This document shows positions 1-8,247 of a stretch of 64,000 nucleotides of DNA, one piece after another (positions within the stretch are counted from its first letter, which is position 1; every line of letters begins with the position of its first letter). Location of the stretch: assembly GCF_965661665.1 (NCBI RefSeq), contig NZ_CBFIEO010000015.1:1-64000 (forward strand), written 5' to 3'. The position numbers were made by a program, and so were the translations under genes. The DNA is from Cognatiyoonia sp965661665. Lineage in GTDB: Bacteria; Pseudomonadota; Alphaproteobacteria; Rhodobacterales; Rhodobacteraceae. The notes beneath the pieces were generated by a model. It was not told the DNA's origin. It was given only the letters and a program-made list of their open reading frames with translations, and made no database searches.

Positions 1-127
1 CAAAAACCAACCCCTCCTCGGTGTGGGTCATATCGGCAATAGACGGCAAAACCTCATGAGCCGTCACTTGAACAACAAGCAGTGACCACAGCAGCAGCAC
101 GCTTGACAACAGTTTGAGAAACGACAC
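1..127 (-). CDS. HupE/UreJ-like membrane protein, N-terminal part
   Basis: The minus strand is open from the window edge to here and encodes a signal peptide followed by AHEVLPSIADMTHTEEG. A signal peptide ending just before an AHE..P.ia.. strand is typical of the extracytoplasmic start of HupE/UreJ-type proteins, some of which are linked to nickel or cobalt uptake. A GTG at 127 gives a compact signal peptide and is chosen here. An ATG at 157 is in frame but would overlap the start of the divergent DUF4198 gene. The rest of the gene lies outside the window, so membrane segments cannot be checked. The pairing with DUF4198 supports a metal-uptake or envelope role by inference. Confidence 0.55.
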   Translation of the reverse strand, partial: MSFLKLLSSVLLLWSLLVVQVTAHEVLPSIADMTHTEEGLVF

Positions 128-155
128 CTTGGTGCCAACGAAGATGGAGTGTGCC

Positions 156-953
156 ATGCGCGGTTTAGCCCTTACCCTTGCTCTTTTTGCCCAACCGGCC
201 ACTGCGCACGAACTTTGGATCGAACCACACAGCTATCGGAATCCTGCCGAAACTATTGTCACAGCCGATGTTGTCAACGGTGAGAACTTTGAAGGCATTC
301 GATTGTCCTACATCCCTACGCAATTCGAACGGTTTGTGGCGGTGAATGGCGGCAAATTTGCCAATGTTCAGGGCCGCGTCGGGGACCGTCCTGCCATGCA
401 ATTGCAGCCGCTTGGTGATGGACTGCATGTCATCGCCTATCTGTCGAAAGTCGCCACCATCAAATATGAGGAATGGCAAAAGTTTCAGAACTTCGTAGAT
501 CACAAGGATCTGGGCGATGCGCTGACGGAACATCGTGCGCGTGGGCTGGATGAGGAAGGGTTTTCAGAGGCTTACACGCGGTTCTCAAAGTCATTGGTCA
601 GTGTTGGCAGTGGTGAAGGTGCTGATCGACGCCTCGGGTTAGAGACGGAGATTGTCGCACTTGATAATCCCTACATGGACGGTCTGACGGAGATCCGGCT
701 CGAACTGCATTACCAACGTGATCTGCGTGCCAATGAGCAAATAGAAGTCTTTGTAAAGGCTCCAGATGGCACGGTTGAGGTATCGCTTTATAGAACCGAT
801 GACAACGGCGTCGCCACCGTGCCTGTCAAACCAGGGCATGCGTATATGGCAGATGCGGTCGTGTTGCGCGAACCATCAGATGACTTGGCGGCAGCAACGG
901 GTGCGGTTTGGGAAACGCTCTGGGCCAATATCACTTGGGCTATGCCGGAATAA
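156..953 (+). CDS. DUF4198-type periplasmic protein
   Basis: A secreted protein of 265 residues. The start at 156 is chosen because GGAG lies six bases upstream and a clean signal peptide follows (MRGLALTLALFAQPATA, cleavage before HELWIEP). The mature N-terminus HELWIEPHSY and the C-terminal beta-rich segment with a GVATVPVKPGHAYM stretch match DUF4198, a family often found with metal (nickel/cobalt) uptake genes and annotated as carrying or sensing metal in the periplasm. The divergent neighbour looks like a HupE/UreJ protein, which fits that association. No metal-binding cluster is obvious apart from the N-terminal His of the mature protein. The precise function is not known. Confidence 0.75.
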   Translation: MRGLALTLALFAQPATAHELWIEPHSYRNPAETIVTADVVNGENFEGIRLSYIPTQFERFVAVNGGKFANVQGRVGDRPAMQLQPLGDGLHVIAYLSKVATIKYEEWQKFQNFVDHKDLGDALTEHRARGLDEEGFSEAYTRFSKSLVSVGSGEGADRRLGLETEIVALDNPYMDGLTEIRLELHYQRDLRANEQIEVFVKAPDGTVEVSLYRTDDNGVATVPVKPGHAYMADAVVLREPSDDLAAATGAVWETLWANITWAMPE

Positions 954-978
954 TTCCAACGCGATATACATTAATTAT

Positions 979-1860
979 ATGCCACAACCTTCTGATATTA
1001 TTTGTGTTGGCTCGTTCCTTTGGGATGTGATTGGTCGATCCTCCAATCACATGCGCGTCGGATCAGATGTTCCGGGCCGGATCACCCGCCTGCCCGGTGG
1101 TGTGGCGCTCAACATTGCAATGACCTTGCAACAGTTTGGCATCAAACCCACCGTTCTTTCCGCGATTGGCAAGGACAAGGCTGGTGCCGAACTCCTCCAT
1201 GAAATGGGGCGGATGGGCATGGATTGCGCCCATATCTACAGATCCGACGACCTGCCCACAGATGTCTATATGGCGATTGAGGGAGGCAATGGCCTTATTG
1301 CCGCAATCGCAGATGCCCATTCACTGGAGGCTGCAGGGGACAAAATCCTGACCCCGCTGCGCACCGGAGCGCTCAAAATTGGTGATCAACCCTTTGTTTT
1401 GGACGGCAACCTGACGGTGGATCTGCTGCAAACCATCGCAACGGACGACCTCTTCAAAGGCGCAGACCTCAGAATTGCGCCAGCTTCGCCTGGAAAAGCA
1501 CTGCGCCTAAACGCTTTTATCCCACATGCAACAGCCACTCTGTATGTGAATTTGGAAGAGGCTGGCTATCTTTGCTCGACAGAGTTTGAAGACAGCCGGT
1601 CAGCTGCAGACACACTTCTGAAACGCGGCTGCGCGCGCGTTCTGGTGACAGATGGTGCGCGGTCAGTCACAGATGGCACCAAGGACAGCCTCATCACCCA
1701 AACCCCGCCCGAAGTGCTCGTCACCCGTGTTACTGGCGCAGGCGATACCTTCATGGCCGCGCACATCGCATCCGAAGTTCAATACATGCCGCGTGACGAC
1801 GCCTTAAACCGCGCCCTGGAGGCCGCAGCGACCTACGTGTCTGGAGCCACCCCAAAATGA
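979..1860 (+). CDS. psuK: Pseudouridine kinase, PfkB family
   Basis: A PfkB-family carbohydrate kinase of 293 residues. Visible features are the N-terminal IICVGSFLWDVI strand, the glycine-rich LPGGVALNIA motif near residue 38, and the C-terminal TGAGDTFMAAHIA signature containing the catalytic Asp. Family membership alone does not fix the substrate. The stop codon overlaps the ATG of a clear pseudouridine-5'-phosphate glycosidase (ATGA), so pseudouridine is the likely substrate. The pair would phosphorylate pseudouridine and then cleave the C-glycosidic bond to give uracil and ribose 5-phosphate, salvaging modified nucleoside from RNA turnover. ATG 979 is taken because the mature kinase fold begins there; the frame is open further upstream but overlaps the previous gene. 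Confidence 0.85.
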   Translation: MPQPSDIICVGSFLWDVIGRSSNHMRVGSDVPGRITRLPGGVALNIAMTLQQFGIKPTVLSAIGKDKAGAELLHEMGRMGMDCAHIYRSDDLPTDVYMAIEGGNGLIAAIADAHSLEAAGDKILTPLRTGALKIGDQPFVLDGNLTVDLLQTIATDDLFKGADLRIAPASPGKALRLNAFIPHATATLYVNLEEAGYLCSTEFEDSRSAADTLLKRGCARVLVTDGARSVTDGTKDSLITQTPPEVLVTRVTGAGDTFMAAHIASEVQYMPRDDALNRALEAAATYVSGATPK

Positions 1861-2774
1861 TCCCCCTCCATTTCAGTGCAGACGTTCAGGCTGCAAGAGA
1901 GAAGAACCACCCCATCGTGGCGCTCGAAAGCACCATCATCACGCATGGGATGCCCTACCCCCAAAACGTTGAGACGGCCCAATTGGTCGAAGCAGACGTG
2001 CGCGAAAAGGGTGCCGTGCCCGCCACGATCGCTGTCCTCAACGGCAAACTGCACATCGGCCTGGAAGCAGATGGGCTTCAAGCATTGGGCCAAGCCAAAG
2101 ATGTTGCGAAACTCAGCCGTGCGGATATTGCCGCCTGTATCGCTTCTGGTGGGACTGGAGCCACCACCGTTGCTGCCACAATGATTGCGGCAAATCTTGC
2201 TGGGATCTCCGTCTTCGCCACTGGCGGGATTGGGGGTGTGCATCGCGGTGCAGAGAGCAGCTTTGACATGTCTGCCGATCTTCAGGAGCTCGCGCAAACA
2301 CCTGTCACCGTTGTTGGCGCGGGGGCAAAGGCGATCCTCGACCTTCCCAAAACTTTTGAAGTCCTCGAGACGCTCGGCGTCCCTGTCATCGCTGTCGGGC
2401 AAGACACCCTGCCCGAGTTCTGGTCCCGCGCCTCTGACCTCCCTGCGCCGCTGCGGTTCGATACGGCTGCAGAGATCGCGAAAGCTCACATCACCCGCGG
2501 TGTTATGGGGATTGCCGGCGGGCAATTGGTCTGTAATCCAATCCCGCAAAACGATGAGATTCCTACCGCCGACCTTCAGCCAATCATCACCCAAGCCCTC
2601 GCCGAAGCGGAGGCCGCAGGCATCGCCGCAAAAGCCGTCACGCCCTTCCTCTTGGGACGCATCTTTGAGCTAACCGATGGTCGCTCCCTCACGGCCAATA
2701 TCGCTTTGGTTCGCAACAATGCCTGTTTGGCCGCCGAAATAGCCACTGAAATCAACAAAATGAAAAGCGTTTGA
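1857..2774 (+). CDS. psuG: Pseudouridine-5'-phosphate glycosidase
   Basis: A cytosolic enzyme of 305 residues, the usual family length. It reversibly splits pseudouridine 5'-phosphate into uracil and ribose 5-phosphate and needs a divalent metal. Diagnostic motifs are ALESTIITHGMPYP near residue 22, ASGGTGATTVAATM near 97, ATGGIGGVHRGAE near 120 and SFDMSADL near 136. It is translationally coupled to psuK by a 4-base ATGA overlap. Nothing in the frame suggests damage. Confidence 0.93.
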   Translation: MIPLHFSADVQAAREKNHPIVALESTIITHGMPYPQNVETAQLVEADVREKGAVPATIAVLNGKLHIGLEADGLQALGQAKDVAKLSRADIAACIASGGTGATTVAATMIAANLAGISVFATGGIGGVHRGAESSFDMSADLQELAQTPVTVVGAGAKAILDLPKTFEVLETLGVPVIAVGQDTLPEFWSRASDLPAPLRFDTAAEIAKAHITRGVMGIAGGQLVCNPIPQNDEIPTADLQPIITQALAEAEAAGIAAKAVTPFLLGRIFELTDGRSLTANIALVRNNACLAAEIATEINKMKSV

Positions 2775-2851
2775 GCCATAGACGCCTCATCGCCTTGTGA
2801 GATCACGGCCAACGCCCTAAATCATCCAAAGTACGGCTTAGGACCCAAGAC

Positions 2852-3571
2852 ATGACGAACGACCCATTCCATGATGATGCACCCCGCCGCAAACCCGGGA
2901 TCATTTCGCGGCTGCGCGGAAACTTCCTTGCGGGGCTTATCATTATTGCGCCAATTGGCCTAACCCTTTGGCTGATCTGGACGGTCGTGGGCTGGATTGA
3001 TGGCTGGGTCTGGCCTTTCGTGCCGCGCGCCTATCATCCAGAAGAATTGGTCAACTGGGCGCTCGGCCTGACAGGCGAAGAACGGATCAAGGTCAACGTG
3101 CGTGGCATCGGCGTCTTCGTCTTCCTGATCTTTACGATTTTCGTGGGCTGGTTGGGTAAGGGCCTCATGGGCCGCTCCTTCCTGCGCTACGGCGAACGTC
3201 TTGTCGATCGCATGCCTGTTGTTCGTTCCATCTACAACGGCGCGAAACAAATTGCGGAGACGGTCTTTTCCCAGCGCGATACGTCATTCGACAAAGCCTG
3301 TCTGATCCAATACCCGCGCCCAGGTCTTTGGGCGATTGCCTTTATCTCAACTGACGCGAAAGGCGAAATAAAACGCCACCTGTCGAACGGCGAGGACTAC
3401 GCGACCGTCTTTGTCCCAACGACACCCAACCCGACCTCAGGCTTCATCCTCTTCCTACCGCGCAGCGACATCAAAGTCCTTGATATGTCGGTGGAAGATG
3501 CCGCGAAGCTGGTCATCTCTGCCGGGCTTGTCTATCCAAACGGGATAGATGACGACAAACCAGAGACCTAA
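2852..3571 (+). CDS. DUF502 membrane protein
   Basis: A protein of 239 residues with two clear hydrophobic segments near residues 29-49 (GLIIIAPIGLTLWLIWTVV) and 88-106 (GIGVFVFLIFTIFVGWLGKG). It then has a soluble part with the family motif VVRSIYNGAKQIAETV. The pattern matches DUF502, widespread in Proteobacteria and without a settled function. It is followed with no gap by the LysE-type exporter, so the two may be co-transcribed. Confidence 0.85.
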   Translation: MTNDPFHDDAPRRKPGIISRLRGNFLAGLIIIAPIGLTLWLIWTVVGWIDGWVWPFVPRAYHPEELVNWALGLTGEERIKVNVRGIGVFVFLIFTIFVGWLGKGLMGRSFLRYGERLVDRMPVVRSIYNGAKQIAETVFSQRDTSFDKACLIQYPRPGLWAIAFISTDAKGEIKRHLSNGEDYATVFVPTTPNPTSGFILFLPRSDIKVLDMSVEDAAKLVISAGLVYPNGIDDDKPET

Positions 3572-4174
3572 ATGATCACGCCAGCCTTGGTGGGCTTTGC
3601 CACCGGCTTCTCCCTCATTCTGGCCATCGGTGCGCAGAACGCTTTCGTTCTGCGGCAGGGCTTGATGCGTCAGTACGTGTTTTGGCTGTGCCTGCTCTGC
3701 GCCGCCTCTGACGCTATCCTCATCACGGCGGGTTTTTTGGGGTTCGGCATCATCGTTGCGCAATTCCCAAACCTGCCGATTGTTATGGCATGGGGCGGTG
3801 CGATTTTTCTGTTCGTCTATGGTGCCATGAGGTTTTTGGCCGCGTGGAAAGGTGCCTATGCGATGCAGATCGAGGGGCAGTCCGCAGGCCTTTTGACCAC
3901 GCTTGTCACCGGCGCGGCTTTCACGTGGCTCAACCCACATGTCTACCTCGACACGCTTGGCCTGATCGGTGCGATCTCAACCGATTATCCGGCAGGGTCA
4001 CAGCGGACCGCGTTCGGAGTCGGTGCGGTCCTGTCGTCTTTCGTGTTCTTCTTCGGGCTGGGCTATGGTGCGCGGCTATTGACGCCCATCTTCCAATCGG
4101 CCCGTGCGTGGCGCATCCTTGATGTGGTGATTGGAGTGGTGATGTGGGCGCTGGCCCTGAAGCTTATCAGCTGA
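3572..4174 (+). CDS. LysE/ArgO-family amino acid exporter
   Basis: A 200-residue integral membrane protein with about six hydrophobic segments. The N-terminal motif GFSLILAIGAQNAFVLRQG is the signature of the LysE/ArgO exporters, which expel basic amino acids, and TWLNPHVYLDTLGLIG in the middle is also typical. Substrate (Arg or Lys) is inferred from the ArgO-like motif and is not proven. The start abuts the stop of the DUF502 gene. The 3' end overlaps the decayed patatin gene on the other strand by 8 bases. Confidence 0.85.
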   Translation: MITPALVGFATGFSLILAIGAQNAFVLRQGLMRQYVFWLCLLCAASDAILITAGFLGFGIIVAQFPNLPIVMAWGGAIFLFVYGAMRFLAAWKGAYAMQIEGQSAGLLTTLVTGAAFTWLNPHVYLDTLGLIGAISTDYPAGSQRTAFGVGAVLSSFVFFFGLGYGARLLTPIFQSARAWRILDVVIGVVMWALALKLIS

Positions 4175-5186
4175 ACATTGCTGCCAGATCGACGGTCGAA
4201 CGTTCGTTCAAGTCGTCCTTATACTCTGCCAAAAACGCCTTCGCTGCCGCCTCACCCGCTGCTTGAAAACGGTTCAAGATCACAGGCGTCGGAATCGTCT
4301 TCATTGCAACACTCAGCTCATTCATCAGCGCGTCATCTGCGATCATGTGAACCAAAACGTCCTTCATTGTCTCGCGCTCGATGCTGCCATCGGCCAACAG
4401 GCGCAACACAAAACTGATCGGCCGCAGCTCGCGCAAGAGCGACGTGTTAAAGCTGATCTCATTCGCACGGTTCTGGATTGCCGTGCTGTCCACCGGCAAC
4501 TCTTCGCGATAAAGTGGTTTGATATTCACGACCAAAATGTCGTTTGGCAGGCCTTTGTCGAACAGCGGAAATAGCGCCGGATTGCCGGTGTACCAGCCGT
4601 CCTAATAAGCCTCCAACTTGTTATGTGTCGGGATCTTCAATTTCAACCGCTTTAAACAGGCTCGGCAAACAGGCGGGGGCCATGATTGCTGTGGGGTTAA
4701 TCTCATCGCCTTGAAACAGCTTGATCTTGCCAGACCGCACATTGGTTGCACAAATCCGCAACGCTGGCCCATCTGCTGCGTAGACCTGATCAAAATGCAG
4801 CTCCCGTAAAATCCGTTCCCACGAGTTCTTCACTAGACCGCTGTACATGTAAGGCTACAACATACGAGTGCTTAAATCAAAGGAGGCGTAAGCGGGCGAA
4901 TAGTCGAGCGCTTTGGTAAATGCCCCTGCAAAAGGCGTCAGCGACGCGATCCACGGTTGCGGGCGCCGACCTGACCCCAAAGTGAATTTAGATTGTTAAG
5001 CGCTCCCTTGCGGCCGCCAGAAATCAACCCCGCTTTCAGCGCAGATCCATTGAGCGCACCCGCCTATGTGCCAGAGATGCCGGCAATCTCAATGTATTCA
5101 TCCGCCAGCAAGACATTCAGCACACCCCAGGTGAACGCCCCATGTGCCCCGCCGCGCTGAAGCGCCAGATTGATCCGCTTGGTCAC
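4167..5186 (-). pseudogene. Broken patatin-like phospholipase gene
   Basis: Reading the minus strand in pieces restores a patatin-like lipase of about 335 residues. It opens with KRINLALQRGGAHGAFTWGV, then IEIAGISGT*AGALNGSAL, then a middle part with ICATNVRSGKIKLFQGDEI, and ends with VVNIKPLYR and STVDLAAMFS. Lesions are an amber codon at 5066-5064, exactly where the catalytic Ser of GXSXG belongs; a frameshift near 4970; amber codons at 4857-4855 (Ser expected before PY) and 4604-4602 (Trp expected in EAYWDGGYTGNP); and another frameshift near 4620. The GTG start overlaps the bdhA stop (GTGA), so it was the second gene of a hydroxybutyrate/PHB-related operon. The last 122 codons remain open but have no catalytic residues. 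Confidence 0.9.
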
Positions 5187-5953
5187 AGGGCCGTCCAGCC
5201 GCCATCAACGCTGATCGTGGTGCCTGTGATCTGGTCCGCTGCTGATGAACATAGGAAGTTCACGGTCTGGCCCAACTGCTCCACCGTTGCAAATTCCTTG
5301 GACGGCTGGCGCTCCAAGATGATCTTCTGCGCTACTTCTTCTTTACTCATGTTGTACTTCTTGGCGGTGTCAGGGATCTGAGCCTCAACCAATGGCGTCA
5401 GCACATAGCCTGGACAGATGGCATTGCAGGTGATTGGTTCCTGAGCCGTCTCCAACGCCACAGCCTTGGTCATGCCGACAACACCGTGCTTCGCCGCCAC
5501 GTAGGCCGATTTGTAGGGGGACGCCGTCAACCCGTGGGCGGAAGCGATGTTGACCACCCTGCCCCAACCCCGTTCGCGCATAATCGGCAAAGCCACCGCT
5601 GTCGTGTGAAAGGCAGAGCTCATGTTGATCGCAATGATCGCGTCCCATTTTTCAACCGGAAAATCCTCAATCGGGGCAACGTGCTGAATGCCTGCATTAT
5701 TCACAAGAATGTCGCAGCCACCGGCCTTTTCTATCAACACGCGACAGGCATTACCCTTGGACATATCCGCCTGAATGTACCGCGCATCGAGGCCGGTTTC
5801 CTTCGCTATCTCCGCGGCCAAGGCATGATCGCTTTCATCATTGGTATAAGAGTTTAGCACAACATTCACGCCAGCCCGCGCCAGCTCCCACGCTACACCC
5901 AATCCGATGCCGGAGTTTGACCCTGTAATGATCGCTGTCTTTTCGCCGCTCAT
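5183..5953 (-). CDS. bdhA: 3-hydroxybutyrate dehydrogenase
   Basis: A short-chain dehydrogenase of 256 residues that interconverts (R)-3-hydroxybutyrate and acetoacetate with NAD, the usual exit step of polyhydroxybutyrate use. Seen in the sequence: the Rossmann motif TGSNSGIG near residue 11, NNAGIQHV near 90, the catalytic Ser region NIASAHG near 140 and YVAAKHG near 155 (Tyr and Lys of the active site). The C-terminal SVDGGWTAL is typical of this subgroup. The following patatin-like gene, coupled by GTGA, is a pseudogene, so this enzyme now appears to act without its operon partner. Confidence 0.9.
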   Translation of the reverse strand: MSGEKTAIITGSNSGIGLGVAWELARAGVNVVLNSYTNDESDHALAAEIAKETGLDARYIQADMSKGNACRVLIEKAGGCDILVNNAGIQHVAPIEDFPVEKWDAIIAINMSSAFHTTAVALPIMRERGWGRVVNIASAHGLTASPYKSAYVAAKHGVVGMTKAVALETAQEPITCNAICPGYVLTPLVEAQIPDTAKKYNMSKEEVAQKIILERQPSKEFATVEQLGQTVNFLCSSAADQITGTTISVDGGWTAL

Positions 5954-6089
5954 CTTGGCAATCCTTTCAAATCATTTTGGAAAAACACTATGCTGCAACT
6001 GCAAAATAGCCAACCATCAGGGCGACTTAAGAATCACTTAATTTTCAGGTAAACCTGCACGGACATTCGCAAGAATCTGCCATTTTCCT

Positions 6090-6116
6090 AAAAAAAACGC
6101 CCGCACGAAGCGGGCG
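6090..6116 (-). terminator. Intrinsic terminator of the small RNA
   Basis: The plus strand has eight A residues (6090-6097), then CGCCCGC, a 5-base loop and GCGGGCG. On the minus strand this is a 7-bp GC stem followed by eight T residues. Its orientation fits only a minus-strand transcript starting within the 160 bases upstream, because the next gene upstream is divergent. Confidence 0.85.
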
Positions 6117-6165
6117 TAAAGTTCTTGAGGCAGGTTTCATACAGGCAAGAAACCTATCGAGCAGT
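6090..6165 (-). ncRNA. Candidate small RNA with two hairpins
   Basis: The gap between bdhA and the peptide-binding gene contains a complete small transcription unit on the minus strand. A promoter at 6200-6172 predicts a start near 6165. The RNA would form a perfect 7-bp stem (6155-6149 with 6138-6132) with a 10-nt loop containing TTGCCTGTAT, then a single-stranded stretch GCCTCAAGAACTTTA, then a 7-bp GC stem ending in eight U residues. No convincing reading frame lies inside. The architecture (about 76 nt, 5' hairpin, linker, intrinsic terminator) is that of Hfq-type trans-acting RNAs. I do not recognise it as a named family. Confidence 0.6.
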
Positions 6166-6171
6166 GATTGC

Positions 6172-6200
6172 TTTATAGGCAATTCGGCGCCAGCAACCAA
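6172..6200 (-). promoter_or_regulatory. Promoter of the candidate small RNA
   Basis: On the minus strand TTGGTT (6200-6195) and TATAAA (6177-6172) are separated by exactly 17 bases, an optimal sigma-70 spacing. The only downstream unit they could serve is the hairpin RNA ending at 6090. Confidence 0.5.
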
Positions 6201-6279
6201 GCTAAAAGTTTGAAATACTTGAAAACCCTCAGTACTCTCAAAGTTACTAAGAACTGGGCCAAGAAGGATTGTAGCAGAT

Positions 6280-8088
6280 ATGAGATCAGATTTTTTCCGC
6301 CTGTCGTTGGGCAGTTTTGCTGCCTCCGTGGTTTTGGCCACGTCTGCACGAGCTGAACCGCTACACGGCATCGCGATGTACGGCGAACCGGCCCTCTCTG
6401 CGGATTTCACCCATCTACCCTATGCCAATCCTGATGCGCTCAACGGCGGCAAAATCGTCACCTCTAGCGTTGGCACCTTCGACAGTCTGAACCCATACAT
6501 TCAAAAAGGCTCCGTCCACTGGCAATTGCGGTTTCTGACGCAAGAAAGCCTGATGGGCCGTTCACTCGATGAACCATTCTCACTCTACGGGGTCTTGGCC
6601 GAAACGATTGAGACAAGTCCGGAGCGTGATTGGGTCGAATTCACTTTACGCGAAGAGGCGACATTCTCAGATGGCAGCCCCGTCACTGTCGAAGATGTCC
6701 TTTGGTCCTACGAAACACTCGGCACCCAAGGCCACGGACGCTATCGCGGCTTCTGGGAAAAGGTTGAAACCCTCGAACAAACCGGCCCCCGCGCCGTGCG
6801 CATTACCTTCAACACTGAAGATCGCGAACTGGTTCTGATCGCGGGCCTGCGTCCGATCCTGAAGAAAGCACAATGGGACGGTGTGGAATTTGCGGAAAGC
6901 GGCCGCGACATCGTGCCGATCACTTCCGCCGAATATGTCATCGATGAGTTTGAGGCGGGGCGATACATCTCCCTCAAACGCAACCCTGACTACTGGGGCA
7001 ACGACATTCCCTTCCGCAGGGGCACCGGCAACCTCGATGAAATCCGGTTGGAGTTCTACGGCGATGACACAGCCGCGTTCGAGGCGTTCAAGGTCGGCGA
7101 AGTCAACGCCAACCGCGAATTCAACGTTGCCAAGTGGGAGAGCCAGTACAACTTCCCGCGCGTTCAGAATGGGGAGGTTGTTCTTTCCGTCGTACCGCAT
7201 GAACGTCCCTCCGGCATGACAGGTTTTGCAATGAACACCCGTCGCGACAAGTTTGCAGACTGGCGTGTGCGTGATGCGATGCTCCATGCGTTCAATTTTG
7301 AATTTATCAACGAAACACTGACAGGCTCTGCTCAGCCGCGCATTACCTCTTATTGGTCCAACTCCCCTTTGGGCATGGAGGATGGCCCCGCCACAGGTCG
7401 TGTCCGTGAATTCCTGGAACCTTTCGCCGCTGACCTCCCTCCCGGCGCACTTGATGGCTACGCGCTTCCCGTCGCGGATGGCAGCGAACGTAACCGCGCA
7501 GGGATCGCCGCGGCGTTAGATCAGATGGCTGCAGCGGGCTACACCGTTGTGGATGGCGCGATGACCAACCCCGACGGCACACCGTTCACTTTTGATATTT
7601 TGATTCAAAGCGGCGGGTCGGAAAACAAAGCCATCACCGACATGTTCGTGCAATCGCTCGAACGAATGGGCATCACCGCGACCGTCTCTGCCGTGGACCG
7701 CCCGCAGTTCAAGGAACGCACTGACACCTACGACTTCGACATGGTCTACTATCGTCGCGGCGTCTCCCTTTCCCCCGGGAATGAGCAATACGCCTACTAC
7801 GGCTCTGAACGCGCGGATGAGGAAGGCGGGCGCAACCTGATGGGTGTCAAATCCCCCGTCGTGGATGAGATGATCGGAAAGCTGCTGACCTCAGAAAGCC
7901 AAGATGACTTTGTGGCCGCCGTCAAAGCCTTGGACCGCACCTTGACCTCTGGCCGCTATGTTATTCCAATTTATCAGTGGAACATCAGCCGACAGGCTCA
8001 CGTTAAAGAGCTCAAGTTCCCAGACGAATTGCCGATCTTTGGCGATTGGCCCGGTTGGCAGCCTGACGTATGGTGGTGGGAAGACTAA
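6280..8088 (+). CDS. Periplasmic peptide-binding protein of an ABC importer (family 5)
   Basis: A solute-binding protein of 602 residues. Residues 1-25 form a signal peptide ending ATSARA before EPLHGIAMYG. The family 5 (peptide/nickel/microcin C) fold shows in HLPYANPDALNGGKI, FTLREEATFSDGSPVTVEDV and LKRNPDYWG. The start YGEPALSADFTHLPYANP resembles the YejA-type subgroup, so oligopeptides are the likely ligand. No permease or ATPase genes adjoin it, so it must work with components encoded elsewhere. An AAGGA sits 10 bases before the ATG. Its upstream region carries the divergent candidate small RNA. Confidence 0.88.
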   Translation: MRSDFFRLSLGSFAASVVLATSARAEPLHGIAMYGEPALSADFTHLPYANPDALNGGKIVTSSVGTFDSLNPYIQKGSVHWQLRFLTQESLMGRSLDEPFSLYGVLAETIETSPERDWVEFTLREEATFSDGSPVTVEDVLWSYETLGTQGHGRYRGFWEKVETLEQTGPRAVRITFNTEDRELVLIAGLRPILKKAQWDGVEFAESGRDIVPITSAEYVIDEFEAGRYISLKRNPDYWGNDIPFRRGTGNLDEIRLEFYGDDTAAFEAFKVGEVNANREFNVAKWESQYNFPRVQNGEVVLSVVPHERPSGMTGFAMNTRRDKFADWRVRDAMLHAFNFEFINETLTGSAQPRITSYWSNSPLGMEDGPATGRVREFLEPFAADLPPGALDGYALPVADGSERNRAGIAAALDQMAAAGYTVVDGAMTNPDGTPFTFDILIQSGGSENKAITDMFVQSLERMGITATVSAVDRPQFKERTDTYDFDMVYYRRGVSLSPGNEQYAYYGSERADEEGGRNLMGVKSPVVDEMIGKLLTSESQDDFVAAVKALDRTLTSGRYVIPIYQWNISRQAHVKELKFPDELPIFGDWPGWQPDVWWWED

Positions 8089-8121
8089 GCCCACCACCTC
8101 ATTCAACAAAAAGCATCACAC

Positions 8122-8247
8122 ATGAAGTATATCTTTCTAGCAACGATCGCCCTTTTTACGACCGCCTGCACCCCGGCCCGCATCGCTGCCGACGCGGCGG
8201 TCACAACAGGCCAAGTCGTGCTGGGTGCTGCGGATATGCTGCTCTAA
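8122..8247 (+). CDS. Small putative lipoprotein (41 residues)
   Basis: A short frame starting 33 bases after the peptide-binding gene and ending directly before the ATG of the aquaporin gene. It encodes MKYIFLATIALFTTACTPAR followed by a short Ala/Val-rich tail. The hydrophobic N-terminus ending in a Cys looks like a lipoprotein signal, though the lipobox TTAC is imperfect. The tight fit with the next gene supports translation. Function unknown. Confidence 0.5.
   Translation: MKYIFLATIALFTTACTPARIAADAAVTTGQVVLGAADMLL

Noticed and set aside
4167..4535. A 122-codon frame that could be called a separate small gene.
   Set aside because: It is the C-terminal end of the broken patatin gene and begins at an internal TTG.
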